Under the pieces are notes generated by a model. That model saw only the letters and a program-made list of their open reading frames with translations. It was not told the origin of the DNA and made no database searches. The position numbers and the translations under genes are program-made. A stretch of DNA of 64,000 nucleotides from Rhodanobacter sp. B05 (GTDB lineage Bacteria; Pseudomonadota; Gammaproteobacteria; Xanthomonadales; Rhodanobacteraceae): the NCBI RefSeq assembly GCF_002001085.1, contig NZ_MUNU01000019.1, positions 372,001-436,000 of the forward strand, read 5' to 3'. This document shows positions 24,533-34,067 of the stretch, one piece after another. Every line of letters begins with the position of its first letter. Positions within the stretch are counted from its first letter, which is position 1.

Positions 24533-25462
24533 TCAAGCCGCCGGGTTGGCGCCCCGGCTGGGCGCGGTATCCAGCGCATCGAGCCAGTCGGCCATGCGCC
24601 GGGCAACCGGTGCGGGCGTTTTCATCCAGCTGAAATGATCCGCCGGCGCGCCCGCCAGGTCCCGCGGCTCCAGCAGTTCGAGCGTGCGGTCGCAAGGTCC
24701 AAGCTTGCCGAGCAGCCAGTCCAGCGACGCGGCCGGTCCCAGCCAGTCGTCGCGCAGGCGCAGGGCCAGCACAGGCAATCGCAGCGCAGCCAGCCTGCTT
24801 TCGAAATCCAGGTTCATGCCGCTCGCGGCATAGCGCCCGCTGCGACCGCTGCGTGCCCAGTCGGCGATGACCCCGCGCGCCTCGTTGCCGGCAAAGCCGA
24901 GACGGCGCCCAGGCAGATGGCCGCGCAGATTCGCCACCATCGGCGCCAGCAGCATGGCCAGCCCGATCGCCCAGCCATGCCGGTAGTTGCGCCAGTACGG
25001 CGCGCCGCTGGCCACCAGCACCAGGCTGTCGAACAGGTCGGGATGTAGGCTGGCCACGAGCAGGCCGAGCTGGCCGCCGAGGCTGTGTCCACCCACGCTG
25101 CACCTGGCCTGCGGCCAGCGTTGGCGCAGTGCCGCCATGCCCGCGGCCAGATCATCCTGCAGCAGCTCGCGGTAACCCCAATCGCAATGACGGCCGGCGC
25201 GCCGGTTGCTGGAACCGATGCCACGCCATTCATGCAGAACCACACCAACCCCGCTTGCCGCCAGCGCCTCGGCCAACGGCAGGTAGTGCCGTGCCGGCAC
25301 GCCCATCGCCGGCAACCAGTACAGCAGGCGATGTGGCGCGGCCGGCACGACGCACAGCAATTCGAAACGCGCGCCATCGGCGGCGCAAAGCGGGATGGCC
25401 AGCGCGTCGCCGGCGCTCCCGACGGTTGGTGCAGGCAAGGAAGACACGGAGGGATCAGGCAT
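24533..25462 (-). CDS. Alpha/beta hydrolase
   Basis: A 309-residue alpha/beta hydrolase. The nucleophile elbow is GGHSLGGQLG near residue 127; LPAMGVPARHYLPLAEALA and HEWRGIGSSNRR form the N-terminal strand loops. A later HFSWMKTP holds the probable catalytic His and RLRDDWLGP the Asp. It resembles COG4757-type hydrolases of unknown substrate. It probably starts the hydrolase-OYE-pirin run. Start ATG 25462. No signal peptide, so cytoplasmic. Confidence 0.85.
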   Translation of the reverse strand: MPDPSVSSLPAPTVGSAGDALAIPLCAADGARFELLCVVPAAPHRLLYWLPAMGVPARHYLPLAEALAASGVGVVLHEWRGIGSSNRRAGRHCDWGYRELLQDDLAAGMAALRQRWPQARCSVGGHSLGGQLGLLVASLHPDLFDSLVLVASGAPYWRNYRHGWAIGLAMLLAPMVANLRGHLPGRRLGFAGNEARGVIADWARSGRSGRYAASGMNLDFESRLAALRLPVLALRLRDDWLGPAASLDWLLGKLGPCDRTLELLEPRDLAGAPADHFSWMKTPAPVARRMADWLDALDTAPSRGANPAA

Positions 25463-25499
25463 TCCTGCAGCCTAACCAATACGCGCGGCCGCCACAAAA

Positions 25500-25523
25500 A
25501 AGGGCCGGCAGATGCCGGCCCTT
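25500..25523 (-). terminator. Rho-independent terminator of the cold-shock gene
   Basis: GGGCCGGCA-GA-TGCCGGCCC forms a 9-bp stem extended by AA/TT. Read on the minus strand it is followed by TTTT, 23 bp after the csp stop codon. Confidence 0.85.
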
Positions 25524-25545
25524 GGCTGACCCCGGACAGGCGGGA

Positions 25546-25755
25546 TCAAACAGGCGTGACGTCTTCGGCCTGCAAGCCCTTCTGACCGTCGACCACCTTG
25601 AAGCTCACCTTCTGCCCTTCCTGCAGGCTCTTGAAGCCCGAACCAGTGATGGCGCGGAAATGCACGAACACGTCGGGGCCGCTTTCACGGCTGATGAAGC
25701 CGAAGCCCTTGGCGTCGTTGAACCACTTGACTGTACCCGTTTCACGATCCGACAT
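25546..25755 (-). CDS. Cold-shock domain protein (CspA family)
   Basis: A 69-residue single cold-shock domain. RNP1 is KGFGFISR and RNP2 is VFVHFRAI; the Trp in VKWFND is conserved. Csp proteins bind single-stranded RNA and DNA and act as RNA chaperones. A long AT-leaning leader of more than 100 bp precedes the gene, as is usual for temperature-responsive csp mRNAs; TTGACA at 25941-25936 (minus) may be part of a promoter but no well-spaced -10 is evident. Confidence 0.96.
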   Translation of the reverse strand: MSDRETGTVKWFNDAKGFGFISRESGPDVFVHFRAITGSGFKSLQEGQKVSFKVVDGQKGLQAEDVTPV

Positions 25756-26222
25756 GACTCACACTCCGATCCAATCCAGACTCTATGGACAAACCGGCCC
25801 CAGCGGGCCGACGGTTTACTGAGCATGCCGAGGTCGGGTGCAACGGACGGATTCAAGAAAATCCCCAGTGGGCACGCACGTGGCCGAGCAGACGCAGCGA
25901 CCCAAGCATAACGGATTTTTGAAAGGAAAGTGATTTGTCAAGCTGTCCGTCACAACGATTATCAGCGGCCGGGAAACCCGCAGCCGAAGTGGGTTTCCCC
26001 GGCCCCGGCCCGGGACTCTCCCGGGGCACCTTCCAGCCCGCAAGCCGCGCCAGGGCTGGGTCGCCGTCATGGCCGAATCGCCGCGACAAATGACCAGGCT
26101 CGCGCAAAAGCCCGACAAATTCAGATTTTCTTTACTTCACATCCTGTCTAGTGGCGGCGAGCCATACAATCCCGTCGGCTATCGGGCTTTTGGCCTATCC
26201 GACCATTTCAGGAGAGTCGATC
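25756..26222. other. Intergenic region: csp leader and a strong hairpin
   Basis: This 467-bp divergent gap holds the csp 5' leader and the lipoprotein promoter. A hairpin at 25967-26004 has a stem of about 13 bp with one bulged G (arms GGCCGGGAAACCC and GGGTTTCCCCGGCC). I see no coding sequence. The AT-rich stretch 25905-25941 is the likely csp promoter area. Confidence 0.5.
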
Positions 26223-26687
26223 ATGTCTACCTCGCCCCGCATGGCCCTGGCTGCGACGATGATCGCCGGCGTGCTGCTTGCCGGCTGCGCCAAGCACCCT
26301 GCCACCCGATCGACGGCGCCCGCGGCGACCACGCGCTCGACCAGCGTGACCGGGGCGGGCGCGACAACCACCACGCGACATGAGCACCACGCCGCCAGCC
26401 AGGGCGGGAGCAATGAGGCCGCGTTGCCGGACCAGACCGGCATCGCGGCCTGCGACGACTATCTTTCCAGTTATCTCGCCTGCCACCGTGCCGCCGGGAT
26501 CTTTGCGCCGGACCAGTTGCAGTCGCGCTACGAGGCGATGCGCACCAACCTGCTGCGCGATTCGCAAAACCCGGACGTCCGCCCGCAGCTGGCCGAACGC
26601 TGCAACTCGCTGGCACGCAGCCTGCGCGACGCCCTGCATGGAAAATCATGCGCGGCGAATCCCACCCCCGCAGCCAGCTCGCCGTAG
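26223..26687 (+). CDS. Small lipoprotein of unknown function
   Basis: A 154-residue lipoprotein: MALAATMIAGVLLAGC gives a lipobox with Cys at about residue 22. A Thr/Ala-rich linker (residues 27-70) precedes a compact helical domain with four Cys: ACDDYLSSYLACHRA, AERCNSLA and KSCAAN, which may form two disulphides. The RBS AGGAGAG is 9 bp upstream. I do not recognise the domain. Convergent with the YcaQ-like gene. Confidence 0.78.
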   Translation: MSTSPRMALAATMIAGVLLAGCAKHPATRSTAPAATTRSTSVTGAGATTTTRHEHHAASQGGSNEAALPDQTGIAACDDYLSSYLACHRAAGIFAPDQLQSRYEAMRTNLLRDSQNPDVRPQLAERCNSLARSLRDALHGKSCAANPTPAASSP

Positions 26688-26701
26688 CCTGTCAGCGATA
26701 C

Positions 26702-27973
26702 TCAGAAGAGCTGCCGCAATTCGGCGCACAGCAGCCTGGCCAGCGTCGACGGTCGGGTGCGGGTGACCCGCACTTCGGGCGTGCCGTGCCAACGCGCGGT
26801 CTCGATGATCGCCCCGGCCAGATCCCTCAACAGTCCGGGTTCGATTGCCACGCCGGGTTCCAGATGCAGCGACTTGATCTCGAACACGCCGTCGCCCCGG
26901 TGCGCCTTGGCATCCAGCCGGCCGACCAGATGGCCGCGATGCAGGATCGGCAGCACGTAATAGCCGTAGCGACGGCGCACGGCCGGCGTGTAGCACTCGA
27001 TGGTGTATTCGAAATCGAACATCGCCTGCAGTCGCGTGCGATCCCACACCAATGGATCGAACGGCGACAGCAGTGCGGTTCGGCTGGAGCGCAGGCGTCC
27101 CCGCAGCGCGCGCTCGAGCAGATCCGCATGATCGCGATGCACATAGCCTGGAACCTTCCAGCCCTGCACCGGTACCGCCAGCAACTCGCCGGTCGCCAGC
27201 AGCGGCGCCAGCTCATGTTCGGTCACCCTGGGCTTGAGCCGGAAGTAGTCGGCAACCCACGCGGCCTGTGCCACGCCCAGTGCACGCACGCTGTCGAGGA
27301 TGAAGCGCCGGCGCAAATCGGCGCTGGACAACCCCGTCACCGCCGGATCGAGCGGCGGGTCGAGCTGCGCCAGCACGCGCTCCGCCAGATCATAGACACG
27401 CTGAAACCGCTCACGCCGCAGCACCATCAGTTCACCCAGCGCAAACCACGCCTCCAGCCAGCGCTTTTCGGGCTTCCACGCCCACCAGCCCGATTCGCTC
27501 TTGCCTTCAGTCCGCGCGAAGTCCGCGGCGCGGACCGGGCCGGAAACGCGAATCCCTTCGAGCAAGCCGTCCATGCCGCTGCGTTGCTCGCGATGCATCC
27601 GCTCCGCGTGCCGGTGCGCCCAGTGATTCCCGCGCTGGTCGCGCCATGCACGGTGCCACGCAAAATCCGCCGCGCTGACGAAACAGGCCTCGTGCGCCCA
27701 GCACTCGGCCAGGCGGCCCCCGGCCAAGGCCTCGTCCAGCCATGCCGTCGGATAGTCGCCAAGCCTGGCATGCAACACCAGGTACGGGCTGCGCGCCACC
27801 ACGTGGATGGTGTCGATCTGCAGCAGCCGCATGCGCTCGATCGCGGCCACCACATCGCCGCGCCTGGCACGTCGCCGCGGCAATTGCAGCAGGCCCTGCG
27901 CGGCGAGTTGCAGCAGGCGTGCCTGCTGCAGGCTCAACGATGGAGGCGCAGCTGAAGCCACGCTCAACGGCAT
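26702..27973 (-). CDS. YcaQ/AlkX-type winged-helix DNA glycosylase
   Basis: A 423-residue HTH_42 (DUF1006) protein. The catalytic Q-x-D motif of the AlkZ/YcaQ family is Q52-I-D54 in LLQIDTIHVVARSPYLVLHA. Further family motifs are WAHEACFVSAADF, LSPFDPLVWDRTRL and RRYGYYVLPILH. E. coli YcaQ (AlkX) unhooks DNA interstrand crosslinks and N-alkyl lesions; this protein likely repairs alkylated DNA. Start at ATG 27973 with GAAGGTGG upstream. Single gene. Confidence 0.87.
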   Translation of the reverse strand: MPLSVASAAPPSLSLQQARLLQLAAQGLLQLPRRRARRGDVVAAIERMRLLQIDTIHVVARSPYLVLHARLGDYPTAWLDEALAGGRLAECWAHEACFVSAADFAWHRAWRDQRGNHWAHRHAERMHREQRSGMDGLLEGIRVSGPVRAADFARTEGKSESGWWAWKPEKRWLEAWFALGELMVLRRERFQRVYDLAERVLAQLDPPLDPAVTGLSSADLRRRFILDSVRALGVAQAAWVADYFRLKPRVTEHELAPLLATGELLAVPVQGWKVPGYVHRDHADLLERALRGRLRSSRTALLSPFDPLVWDRTRLQAMFDFEYTIECYTPAVRRRYGYYVLPILHRGHLVGRLDAKAHRGDGVFEIKSLHLEPGVAIEPGLLRDLAGAIIETARWHGTPEVRVTRTRPSTLARLLCAELRQLF

Positions 27974-28135
27974 GCCACCTTCACGGATTCGCAACCTTGA
28001 TCTTGAGCTGGCCTATACATATCAGTTGCTAGCCTGCATTGAGTCGAGTTCGGCAACCAGCCTGGACGCGGGACGCGATGAAGCCGCTGCGCCTTAGGGC
28101 TAGTCAGGCACACATTCTGGCATGGAGTAATCATC

Positions 28136-28498
28136 ATGAAATCACGCACTTCCCTGTTCCACGGTCTGATCGCCGCCGCGTTGCTGTCTGGTGGCGTCGC
28201 GCTCGCGCAGGATGCCCCTGCCCCGGCGGCTTCGTCGGCGATGGCAGCATCCAGCTCCAGCTCCGCCACTTACCAGACGCCGCAAGGCCAGGTGGTCGTC
28301 AACAGCGTGCCGGCCCCGGCCCCGACGATCGCTCCGGCGCCGGACTTTAAGCAGTTGGCCGGCGGCGGGAAGAGCATCAGCGCCGAGCAGGCCGACTCTT
28401 ATCCGCCGCTGGCGAACGACTTCCTCAACGCCGACACCAACAAGGACGGCAAGATCAGCAAGTCCGAGTACGAGCGCTGGACGAAGCAGCTCCAATAA
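28136..28498 (+). CDS. Exported EF-hand protein
   Basis: A 120-residue protein with a signal peptide (LIAAALLSGGVALAQ), a Pro/Ala/Ser-rich middle and one EF-hand near the C-terminus: DTNKDGKISKSEYERW, with Asp, Asn, Asp, Lys, Glu at the loop ligands. Single EF-hands of this kind in exported proteins bind calcium weakly. No partner gene is obvious; a strong terminator follows. Confidence 0.8.
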   Translation: MKSRTSLFHGLIAAALLSGGVALAQDAPAPAASSAMAASSSSSATYQTPQGQVVVNSVPAPAPTIAPAPDFKQLAGGGKSISAEQADSYPPLANDFLNADTNKDGKISKSEYERWTKQLQ

Positions 28499-28514
28499 CA
28501 GGCAGCGTGGGCGA

Positions 28515-28542
28515 CGGGCCATGCCGGCGACGGCATGGCCCG
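28515..28542 (+). terminator. Terminator after the EF-hand gene
   Basis: A perfect 12-bp stem CGGGCCATGCCG-GCGA-CGGCATGGCCCG ends in TTTGG, 16 bp downstream of the stop codon. The T-run is short, so efficiency is uncertain. Confidence 0.6.
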
Positions 28543-28664
28543 TTTGGCATGGCCTGAAGAATCCGCGTGAAGCAGTCTTCACGGTGTCCGGATAAACTCG
28601 TAGCCACGCCCGCACCAAACCTGCTGCATCCGGCGAACGGCCCATTCCAGATCCGGAAGTTCCC

Positions 28665-29759
28665 ATGAAAATTCACCTGGCCGCCGCGTGCGCGGCACTG
28701 GCATGCTGGATGATGGCCGTGACGGCACGCGCGCAGAATCCCGACCCCACCGATATCCGCGGTTGCACCGCGATCGAAAGCGACGCGCAACGCCTGGCCT
28801 GCTACGACCAGGCGACCGGTCGCGTGAACCTTCCTGCCGCGCAAAAACGGCAGGTGCAGGTCGCGCCGGCGACTGGCATGTTCGGCCATGATCGGGCGGG
28901 CACATCCGCGACGGCCACCACAAGCAACAACGCGGTGGCCACCCCACTGTCCCTGCTGGACAGTCGCTGGGAGCTGTCGCCGGAAAGCAAGCTCGGCACG
29001 TTCAATATCCGTGGCTACAAGCCCGTCTACGTGCTGCCGATCTTCGCCAGCAGCAACCAGAACGGCCGCCCGCACAGCCCGAACCCCGACAACACGGTGG
29101 TCGCTGCCGAGCCCATGGAAAATGTCGAGTCGAAGTTCCAGCTCAGCCTGAAAACCAAGGTCTGGCAAGGCGTGTTCGGCGACGTCGGCGACCTGTGGGT
29201 GGGCTACACGCAATCGTCGCGCTGGCAGATCTACAACACGAAACAGTCGCGCCCGTTTCGCGAGACCAACTACGAACCCGAGGCCATGCTGGTTTTCAAT
29301 ACCGACTACCAGGTGCTGGGCTGGGACGGCAGGCTGCTCGGCATCGGCCTGGATCATCAATCCAACGGGCGCGGCAATCCGCTGTCGCGTGGCTGGAACC
29401 GGATCATCGCGAACGTGGGCTTCGAGCGCGAAGGCTGGACGGTGATGTTCCGACCGTGGTGGCGCATACCCGAATCCCGGAGCACCGACGACAACCCCGA
29501 CATCAGCGATTATGTGGGCCGCGGCGAGGTCGATATCGTGCACGAATGGCGCGGCCAGGAATTCGGCCTGACCCTGCGCGATTCGTTCCGCGGCGGCAGC
29601 CGGCAGCATGGCTCGGCCCGTTTCAGCTGGAGCTTCCCGCTCGCCGGCAACCTGCGCGGTTATGCGGAACTGTTCAAGGGCTACGGCGAGAGCCTGATCG
29701 ACTACAACCACAACGCCACCTACCTCGGCGTGGGCATTTCGCTGCTCGACTGGTATTGA
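28665..29759 (+). CDS. pldA: Outer-membrane phospholipase A
   Basis: A 364-residue precursor with a signal peptide (to ARAQ near residue 24). The catalytic region IGLDHQSNGRGNPLSRGWNR holds the His and Ser of OMPLA, and YNHNATYLGVGISLLDWY is the last beta-strand with an aromatic C-terminus, as expected for BamA-assembled barrels. An N-terminal extension with a short Cys pair (RGCTAIES, LACYDQ) is typical of Xanthomonadales PldA. OMPLA hydrolyses misplaced phospholipids in the outer leaflet, needing calcium and dimerisation. Confidence 0.93.
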   Translation: MKIHLAAACAALACWMMAVTARAQNPDPTDIRGCTAIESDAQRLACYDQATGRVNLPAAQKRQVQVAPATGMFGHDRAGTSATATTSNNAVATPLSLLDSRWELSPESKLGTFNIRGYKPVYVLPIFASSNQNGRPHSPNPDNTVVAAEPMENVESKFQLSLKTKVWQGVFGDVGDLWVGYTQSSRWQIYNTKQSRPFRETNYEPEAMLVFNTDYQVLGWDGRLLGIGLDHQSNGRGNPLSRGWNRIIANVGFEREGWTVMFRPWWRIPESRSTDDNPDISDYVGRGEVDIVHEWRGQEFGLTLRDSFRGGSRQHGSARFSWSFPLAGNLRGYAELFKGYGESLIDYNHNATYLGVGISLLDWY

Positions 29760-29772
29760 GGTACCCACAAAA

Positions 29773-29808
29773 ACAAAGGCCCGGCGATGTGCGTCGCCGA
29801 GCCTTTGT
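29773..29808 (-). terminator. Terminator of slyD
   Basis: ACAAAGGC ... GCCTTTGT with an inner GGCGA/TCGCC stem. On the minus strand it is followed by TTTTTG, so it serves slyD; it may also stop pldA from the other side. Confidence 0.8.
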
Positions 29809-29843
29809 CATGCATGGGGCGCAGTCGCGCCGCAACGCAGCAC

Positions 29844-30326
29844 TCAATGGTGATGACCGCCCGCGCCGTGCACATGACCGTGTTGCAGTTCTTCCGCGCT
29901 GGCCGCGCGCACATCGGCAACCTCGATGGCGAAATGCAGGGTCTTGCCCGCCAGCGGGTGGTTGCCGTCGATGAAGACCTTGTCGTTCTCGACCCGGGTC
30001 ACGGTGACATTGATCTCGCCCTGCGGGCCGCGACCCTGGAACTGCATGCCGGGCTGGATGTCCTCGACGCCCTGGAACGCTTCGCGCGGCACTTCCTGCA
30101 TCAACTCGGGATGGTGCACGCCATAGCCCTCTTCGGGCGCCACCTCGGCGCTGAACTTGTCGCCCGCCGAACGGCCTTCCATCTGCTTCTCCAGGCCGGG
30201 CACGATCTGGCCGCTGCCATGCAGGTAGGTCAGCGGATCGCGGCCTGCGGAACTGTCGATGACCTGACCCTGGTCGTCGGTCAGCGTGTAATGGAAGGCG
30301 GCAACGGAGTTCTGGGCAATCTGCAT
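29844..30326 (-). CDS. slyD: FKBP-type peptidyl-prolyl isomerase SlyD
   Basis: A 160-residue SlyD. The FKBP part has VIDSSAGRDPLTYLHGSGQIVPGLEKQMEG and returns at GNHPLAGKTLHFAIEV; between them lies the IF chaperone insert (about residues 70-125). The C-terminus is a short His-rich tail (HGHVHGAGGHHH) that binds nickel in SlyD proteins, shorter than in E. coli. It acts in the cytoplasm on protein folding and metal delivery. Start ATG 30326. Confidence 0.95.
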   Translation of the reverse strand: MQIAQNSVAAFHYTLTDDQGQVIDSSAGRDPLTYLHGSGQIVPGLEKQMEGRSAGDKFSAEVAPEEGYGVHHPELMQEVPREAFQGVEDIQPGMQFQGRGPQGEINVTVTRVENDKVFIDGNHPLAGKTLHFAIEVADVRAASAEELQHGHVHGAGGHHH

Positions 30327-30443
30327 GTGGGTCTCGCGAATAGGTTCAAGTCCGCCGGCCAGGTGCCGACACGAACGTGCAAGGTTACCAGAACACGGCA
30401 AAACGCCCCTGCAGATCCGGCCGGGATTGGCGATACTGTGGCC

Positions 30444-31982
30444 ATGATTTCGCCGCCACGCCGTCGTCGGTACCGCCTGCCTGCCTGTGTACTGACCGTC
30501 ATCTGCGCGCTCATGTCGATGACGACGACGGCCGCCACGACGGCCGCAGCCAGCACCCGCGCGGAGCTGGCCGCGCAGATCGATGGCTTGATCGGGCAGC
30601 CGCGCTTTGCCGCGGCCAGCTGGGGTATCGCCGTGGTTTCGCTCGACAGCGGCCGCACGCTGTACACGCACCGTGCCGACCGCCTGCTGCAACCGGCATC
30701 CACCGCGAAGCTGTTCACCGCCGCGCTGAGTTTGTCCACGCTGGGCACGCAGTACCGCTTTCCCACCCGCCTGCTGGCCCGTGGCGGAATTCGCCAGGGC
30801 CGCCTGAACGGCCCGCTGATCCTGCGCGGCATGGGCGACCCGACCCTGGGCACGGACGGCAGCGCCGACTGGGCCGATCAGCTGGCCAGCCAGTTGGCGG
30901 TACGCGGCGTGAAAATCGTGCACGGCGACCTGATCGCGGACGACAGCTATTTCGCCGGGCCGCCGTTCGGCACCGGCTGGGAGGCCGGCGATCTGCAAAG
31001 CTGGTTCGCGGTGCCCGCCTCCGCGCTGAGCGTGCAGGAAAACATCGTCCGCGTCACGGCCCGTCCGGGCAGCGCCGTCGGCCTTCCGGCGAGCCTGGGC
31101 TTCGACCCGGTCGAAGCGAAACCGGACGTGCTCGGCCAGCTGACCACGATCCTGCCGCGCGCGCCGGGTGACATCAATCTATATCGCGCGCCGGGAGCCG
31201 ACACGCTGTACGCGTTCGGCACCATCGCGGCGAATGCCCCGGCCCAGGACTTCAAACTGGCGATGGTGGACCCGGCACGGGTGGCCGGTCGTCAGTTGCG
31301 CGAGGCGCTGGTGCGTCACGGCATCCGGCTCACGGGCAAGCTGCAGGTGCTGCACTGGCCGCAGGATGGCAGCGACCTGCTGCGGCATGCCGACGTGCTG
31401 GGCGAAGTGCTGTCGCCGCCGCTGTGGCAGATCCTGCAGCGCGGGCTGAAACGGTCGCAGAACCTCTATCTGCAGAACCTGCTGCTGAGCGTCGGTGCAC
31501 GGGCGCAGGCCAGCGACGACACCGTACCGGAGGCTTTCGTGTCGACCCAGGATGGCGGCATCAAGGCGCTCGACCAGTTGCTGGAACAGATCGGCATCCC
31601 GCCATCGGCGGCACTGATCGGCGAAGGCACCGGATTGTCGCGGCGCGACCTGGCCACGCCCGATGCACTGGTGCGCCTGCTTACCTATCTGGCCGCGCAA
31701 CCGTATGCGGAGGTGCTGCGCCAGGCACTGCCGATCGCCGGCGTCGACGGCACCCTGCTCGGCCACATGCGCGGCACCGCGGCCGAGGGCAACGTGCACG
31801 CCAAGACCGGCAGCATGACCTACGTGCATTGCCTTGCCGGCTACGTCACCAGTGCGGCGGGCGAACGACTGGCGTTCGCGATCATGCTCAACAACTACCA
31901 GCGCCCGGACGGCGCGCCCGGTGCCGGCAGCGACGTGGGTGCGATCGCGGTACTGCTGGCGAACTACCGCGGCCACGACTGA
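30444..31982 (+). CDS. dacB: D-alanyl-D-alanine carboxypeptidase/endopeptidase PBP4
   Basis: A 512-residue class C low-molecular-weight PBP. A signal segment (LPACVLTVICALMSM) is followed by the SxxK box S86-T-A-K (QPASTAKLF), the SxN box in KRSQNLYLQ, and KTG in NVHAKTGSMTYV. Length and motif spacing match DacB, which trims peptidoglycan crosslinks in the periplasm. I start at ATG 30444; the frame extends far upstream but antisense to slyD and is not used. Divergent from slyD. Confidence 0.93.
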   Translation: MISPPRRRRYRLPACVLTVICALMSMTTTAATTAAASTRAELAAQIDGLIGQPRFAAASWGIAVVSLDSGRTLYTHRADRLLQPASTAKLFTAALSLSTLGTQYRFPTRLLARGGIRQGRLNGPLILRGMGDPTLGTDGSADWADQLASQLAVRGVKIVHGDLIADDSYFAGPPFGTGWEAGDLQSWFAVPASALSVQENIVRVTARPGSAVGLPASLGFDPVEAKPDVLGQLTTILPRAPGDINLYRAPGADTLYAFGTIAANAPAQDFKLAMVDPARVAGRQLREALVRHGIRLTGKLQVLHWPQDGSDLLRHADVLGEVLSPPLWQILQRGLKRSQNLYLQNLLLSVGARAQASDDTVPEAFVSTQDGGIKALDQLLEQIGIPPSAALIGEGTGLSRRDLATPDALVRLLTYLAAQPYAEVLRQALPIAGVDGTLLGHMRGTAAEGNVHAKTGSMTYVHCLAGYVTSAAGERLAFAIMLNNYQRPDGAPGAGSDVGAIAVLLANYRGHD

Positions 31983-31991
31983 GCGCGATCG

Positions 31992-32477
31992 TCAGCCGCC
32001 CAGCCGGGCCAGTGTGTCCTTGCCGATCTTCTCCGGCGTGTCGGTGGAGGCGTAGCGCTTCACCACCTCGCCGTCCGCATCGACCAGGAACTTGGTGAAG
32101 TTCCACTTGATCGACTCGCTGCCGAGGATGCCCTTGCCCTCGCTCTTCAGCCACTTGTACAGCGGGTCGGCGTGCTCGCCGTTCACTTCGATCTTGGCGA
32201 ACATCGGGAAGGTGACGTCGTACTGGGTGCTGCAGAACGTCTTGATCTCGGCTTCGTCGCCCGGCTCCTGGTGGCCGAACTGGTCGCACGGAAAACCCAG
32301 CACCACCAGGCCGCGATCGCGCTGGTCCTGCCACAACGTTTCCAACCCCTGGTATTGAGGGGTGAAGCCGCATTTGGACGCGACGTTGACGATCAGCAAC
32401 GTCTTGCCGCGCCACTCGGTCAGCGGGCGCGGGTTGCCGTCGATGTCGTTCACGGTGAAATCGTAGACGCTGGTCAT
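31992..32477 (-). CDS. Glutathione peroxidase family protein
   Basis: A 161-residue thiol peroxidase of the glutathione peroxidase fold. The catalytic Cys is in NVASKCGFTPQY (C36), with Gln in LGFPCDQFGHQEPG and Trp in KWNFTKFLVD. It is a Cys-type, not selenocysteine, enzyme and probably uses thioredoxin; E. coli BtuE is the nearest well-known type. Start at ATG 32477; an upstream extension is unlikely to be translated. Convergent with dacB, 9 bp apart. Confidence 0.92.
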   Translation of the reverse strand: MTSVYDFTVNDIDGNPRPLTEWRGKTLLIVNVASKCGFTPQYQGLETLWQDQRDRGLVVLGFPCDQFGHQEPGDEAEIKTFCSTQYDVTFPMFAKIEVNGEHADPLYKWLKSEGKGILGSESIKWNFTKFLVDADGEVVKRYASTDTPEKIGKDTLARLGG

Positions 32478-32590
32478 GGCGGTACTCCGAAGACAGAGGT
32501 CAATCAGGCAGCCTACGCTATCCGCGCAGGCTTTGCTCGGCACCACCGCCATGCGGCATATCCATATGCATCCTGTTCCTTTGCCCGTGC

Positions 32591-32803
32591 TTGTATGGAC
32601 GGCTAATTTGGGTCGCCATCCACCATGCCGGGGAACATGCCTTGCTCCAGCTGATCGCCGCCATACTTTCGTTGTTGCTGCTGGCCGGGATGTTCGGCAG
32701 CGGCCTGGATGACGACGCCGATGCGCCAGGGATGCCTGCTGAAAATCCCGGTGCCGCCCAGGATGGGATCGATTTCGGCGACTTGCCGCAAACGAATCCG
32801 TAG
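32591..32803 (+). CDS. Possible small single-helix membrane protein
   Basis: A 70-residue frame starting with TTG. One membrane segment, LLQLIAAILSLLLLAGMFGSG, is followed by an acidic, Pro-rich tail ending in LPQTNP. There is no clear ribosome binding site; a second TTG at 32642 would give a shorter protein that starts at the membrane segment. Hydrophobic and acidic composition is coherent, which favours a gene, but evidence is weak. Confidence 0.35.
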   Translation: MYGRLIWVAIHHAGEHALLQLIAAILSLLLLAGMFGSGLDDDADAPGMPAENPGAAQDGIDFGDLPQTNP

Positions 32804-32807
32804 AAGC

Positions 32808-33992
32808 TCAACCCTGCGCGGCGGGAATCTCGAACACCTGGCGCAGGTATGCCACGTAGGCCAGGTCATCGCACATGTTCTTGCCCGGCGAGTCGCTCAG
32901 CTTGGCCACAGGCTGGCCGTTGCAGCGAATCATCTTGATCACGATGTTGAGCGGCATGGGACCGACATCGTTGGTGAGGTTGGTGCCGACACCGAAGGCC
33001 AGCAGGCAGCGCCCCCTGAAATGGGCGTACAGCTGCATCACCCGGGGGATGTCGAGGCCATCACTGAACACCAGCACCTTGTTGCGCGGGTCGACGCGAT
33101 TGGCCTGGTAATGCGCCAGCACCTTCTCGCCCCACTCGAACGGGTCCCCGGAATCGTGGCGGGTGCCGTCGAACAGCTTGCAGAAATACATGTCGAAATC
33201 GCGCAGGAAGGCGTCGAGCCCGTATACGTCCGACAGGGCGATCCCCAGGTCGCCCCGGTACTCGCGCGCCCACGCCTCCAGCGCGGCCACCTGTGAATCG
33301 CGCAGACGTGGCCCCAGCGCCTGGTGCGCCTGCAGGTACTCGTGTGCCAGCGTACCCAGGGGGGTCAGGCCGAGCTTGCGTGCCAGCCAGACATTGCTGG
33401 TACCGGCCAGTTGCGCACCGAGCTCATCGCGCAAGGTGGTGACCACTTCCTCCTGCCAGATTCGCGAATGGCGCCTGCGCGTGCCGTAGTCGGCGATCCG
33501 GCAGCCGGCATAATCCGGCGTGTCGCGCAGCAACACGATCTTGTCGCGCAGGCGCCGGCGTCCCGTGCCCAGATCCAGCCCGGCGCTGGTGCGACGGAAG
33601 TACACCTCGTTGATGATCGCCAGCAACGGCACCTCGAACATGATCGTGTGCAGCCACGGGCCACGGATGCGTATCTCGATCTCGCCCGGCGCCTCGGACG
33701 AGGGGCCGAGCTCCACATATTTCTCATTGAGCTGAAACAGGCCAAGGAAGTCGACGAAATCGCTCTTGATGAAACGCCAGCTGCGCAGGTAGTCCAGTTC
33801 ATCCGTGCGGAAGCGCAACCGGCACAACGCCGCCAGCTCGGTGCGGATCTCGTCGATGCAGGACACCAGGTCGATGCCCGGAGTGCGGCACTTGAATCGG
33901 TATTCCACGTGGGCGGCCGGGTACTGGTGCAGCACCACCTGCATCATCGAGAACTTGTACAGGTCGGTATCGAGCAGCGATTCAATGATCAT
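32808..33992 (-). CDS. pncB: Nicotinate phosphoribosyltransferase
   Basis: A 394-residue enzyme of NAD salvage making nicotinate mononucleotide from nicotinate and PRPP with ATP. Recognised by [64 protein letters not shown], the autophosphorylated His in [10 protein letters not shown], and [14 protein letters not shown]. Length matches the E. coli enzyme. Start ATG 33992. A candidate structured RNA with a terminator lies 80-210 bp upstream on the same strand. Confidence 0.95.
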   Translation of the reverse strand: MIIESLLDTDLYKFSMMQVVLHQYPAAHVEYRFKCRTPGIDLVSCIDEIRTELAALCRLRFRTDELDYLRSWRFIKSDFVDFLGLFQLNEKYVELGPSSEAPGEIEIRIRGPWLHTIMFEVPLLAIINEVYFRRTSAGLDLGTGRRRLRDKIVLLRDTPDYAGCRIADYGTRRRHSRIWQEEVVTTLRDELGAQLAGTSNVWLARKLGLTPLGTLAHEYLQAHQALGPRLRDSQVAALEAWAREYRGDLGIALSDVYGLDAFLRDFDMYFCKLFDGTRHDSGDPFEWGEKVLAHYQANRVDPRNKVLVFSDGLDIPRVMQLYAHFRGRCLLAFGVGTNLTNDVGPMPLNIVIKMIRCNGQPVAKLSDSPGKNMCDDLAYVAYLRQVFEIPAAQG

Positions 33993-34067
33993 CGGCGAGC
34001 CAGGCGGGGAGGAAGTCCTGCACGCCCATTATCCATGCCGCGATGCATTCCTCCGATCGCGCAAGGC

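Noticed and set aside
25905-25941. Named sigma-70 promoter for the cold-shock gene
   Set aside because: TTGACA and TATGCT are present on the minus strand but 25 bp apart, which is not a functional spacing.
29787-30443. Extended start of dacB
   Set aside because: It would overlap slyD antisense and precede the signal peptide; the ATG at 30444 gives a normal PBP4.
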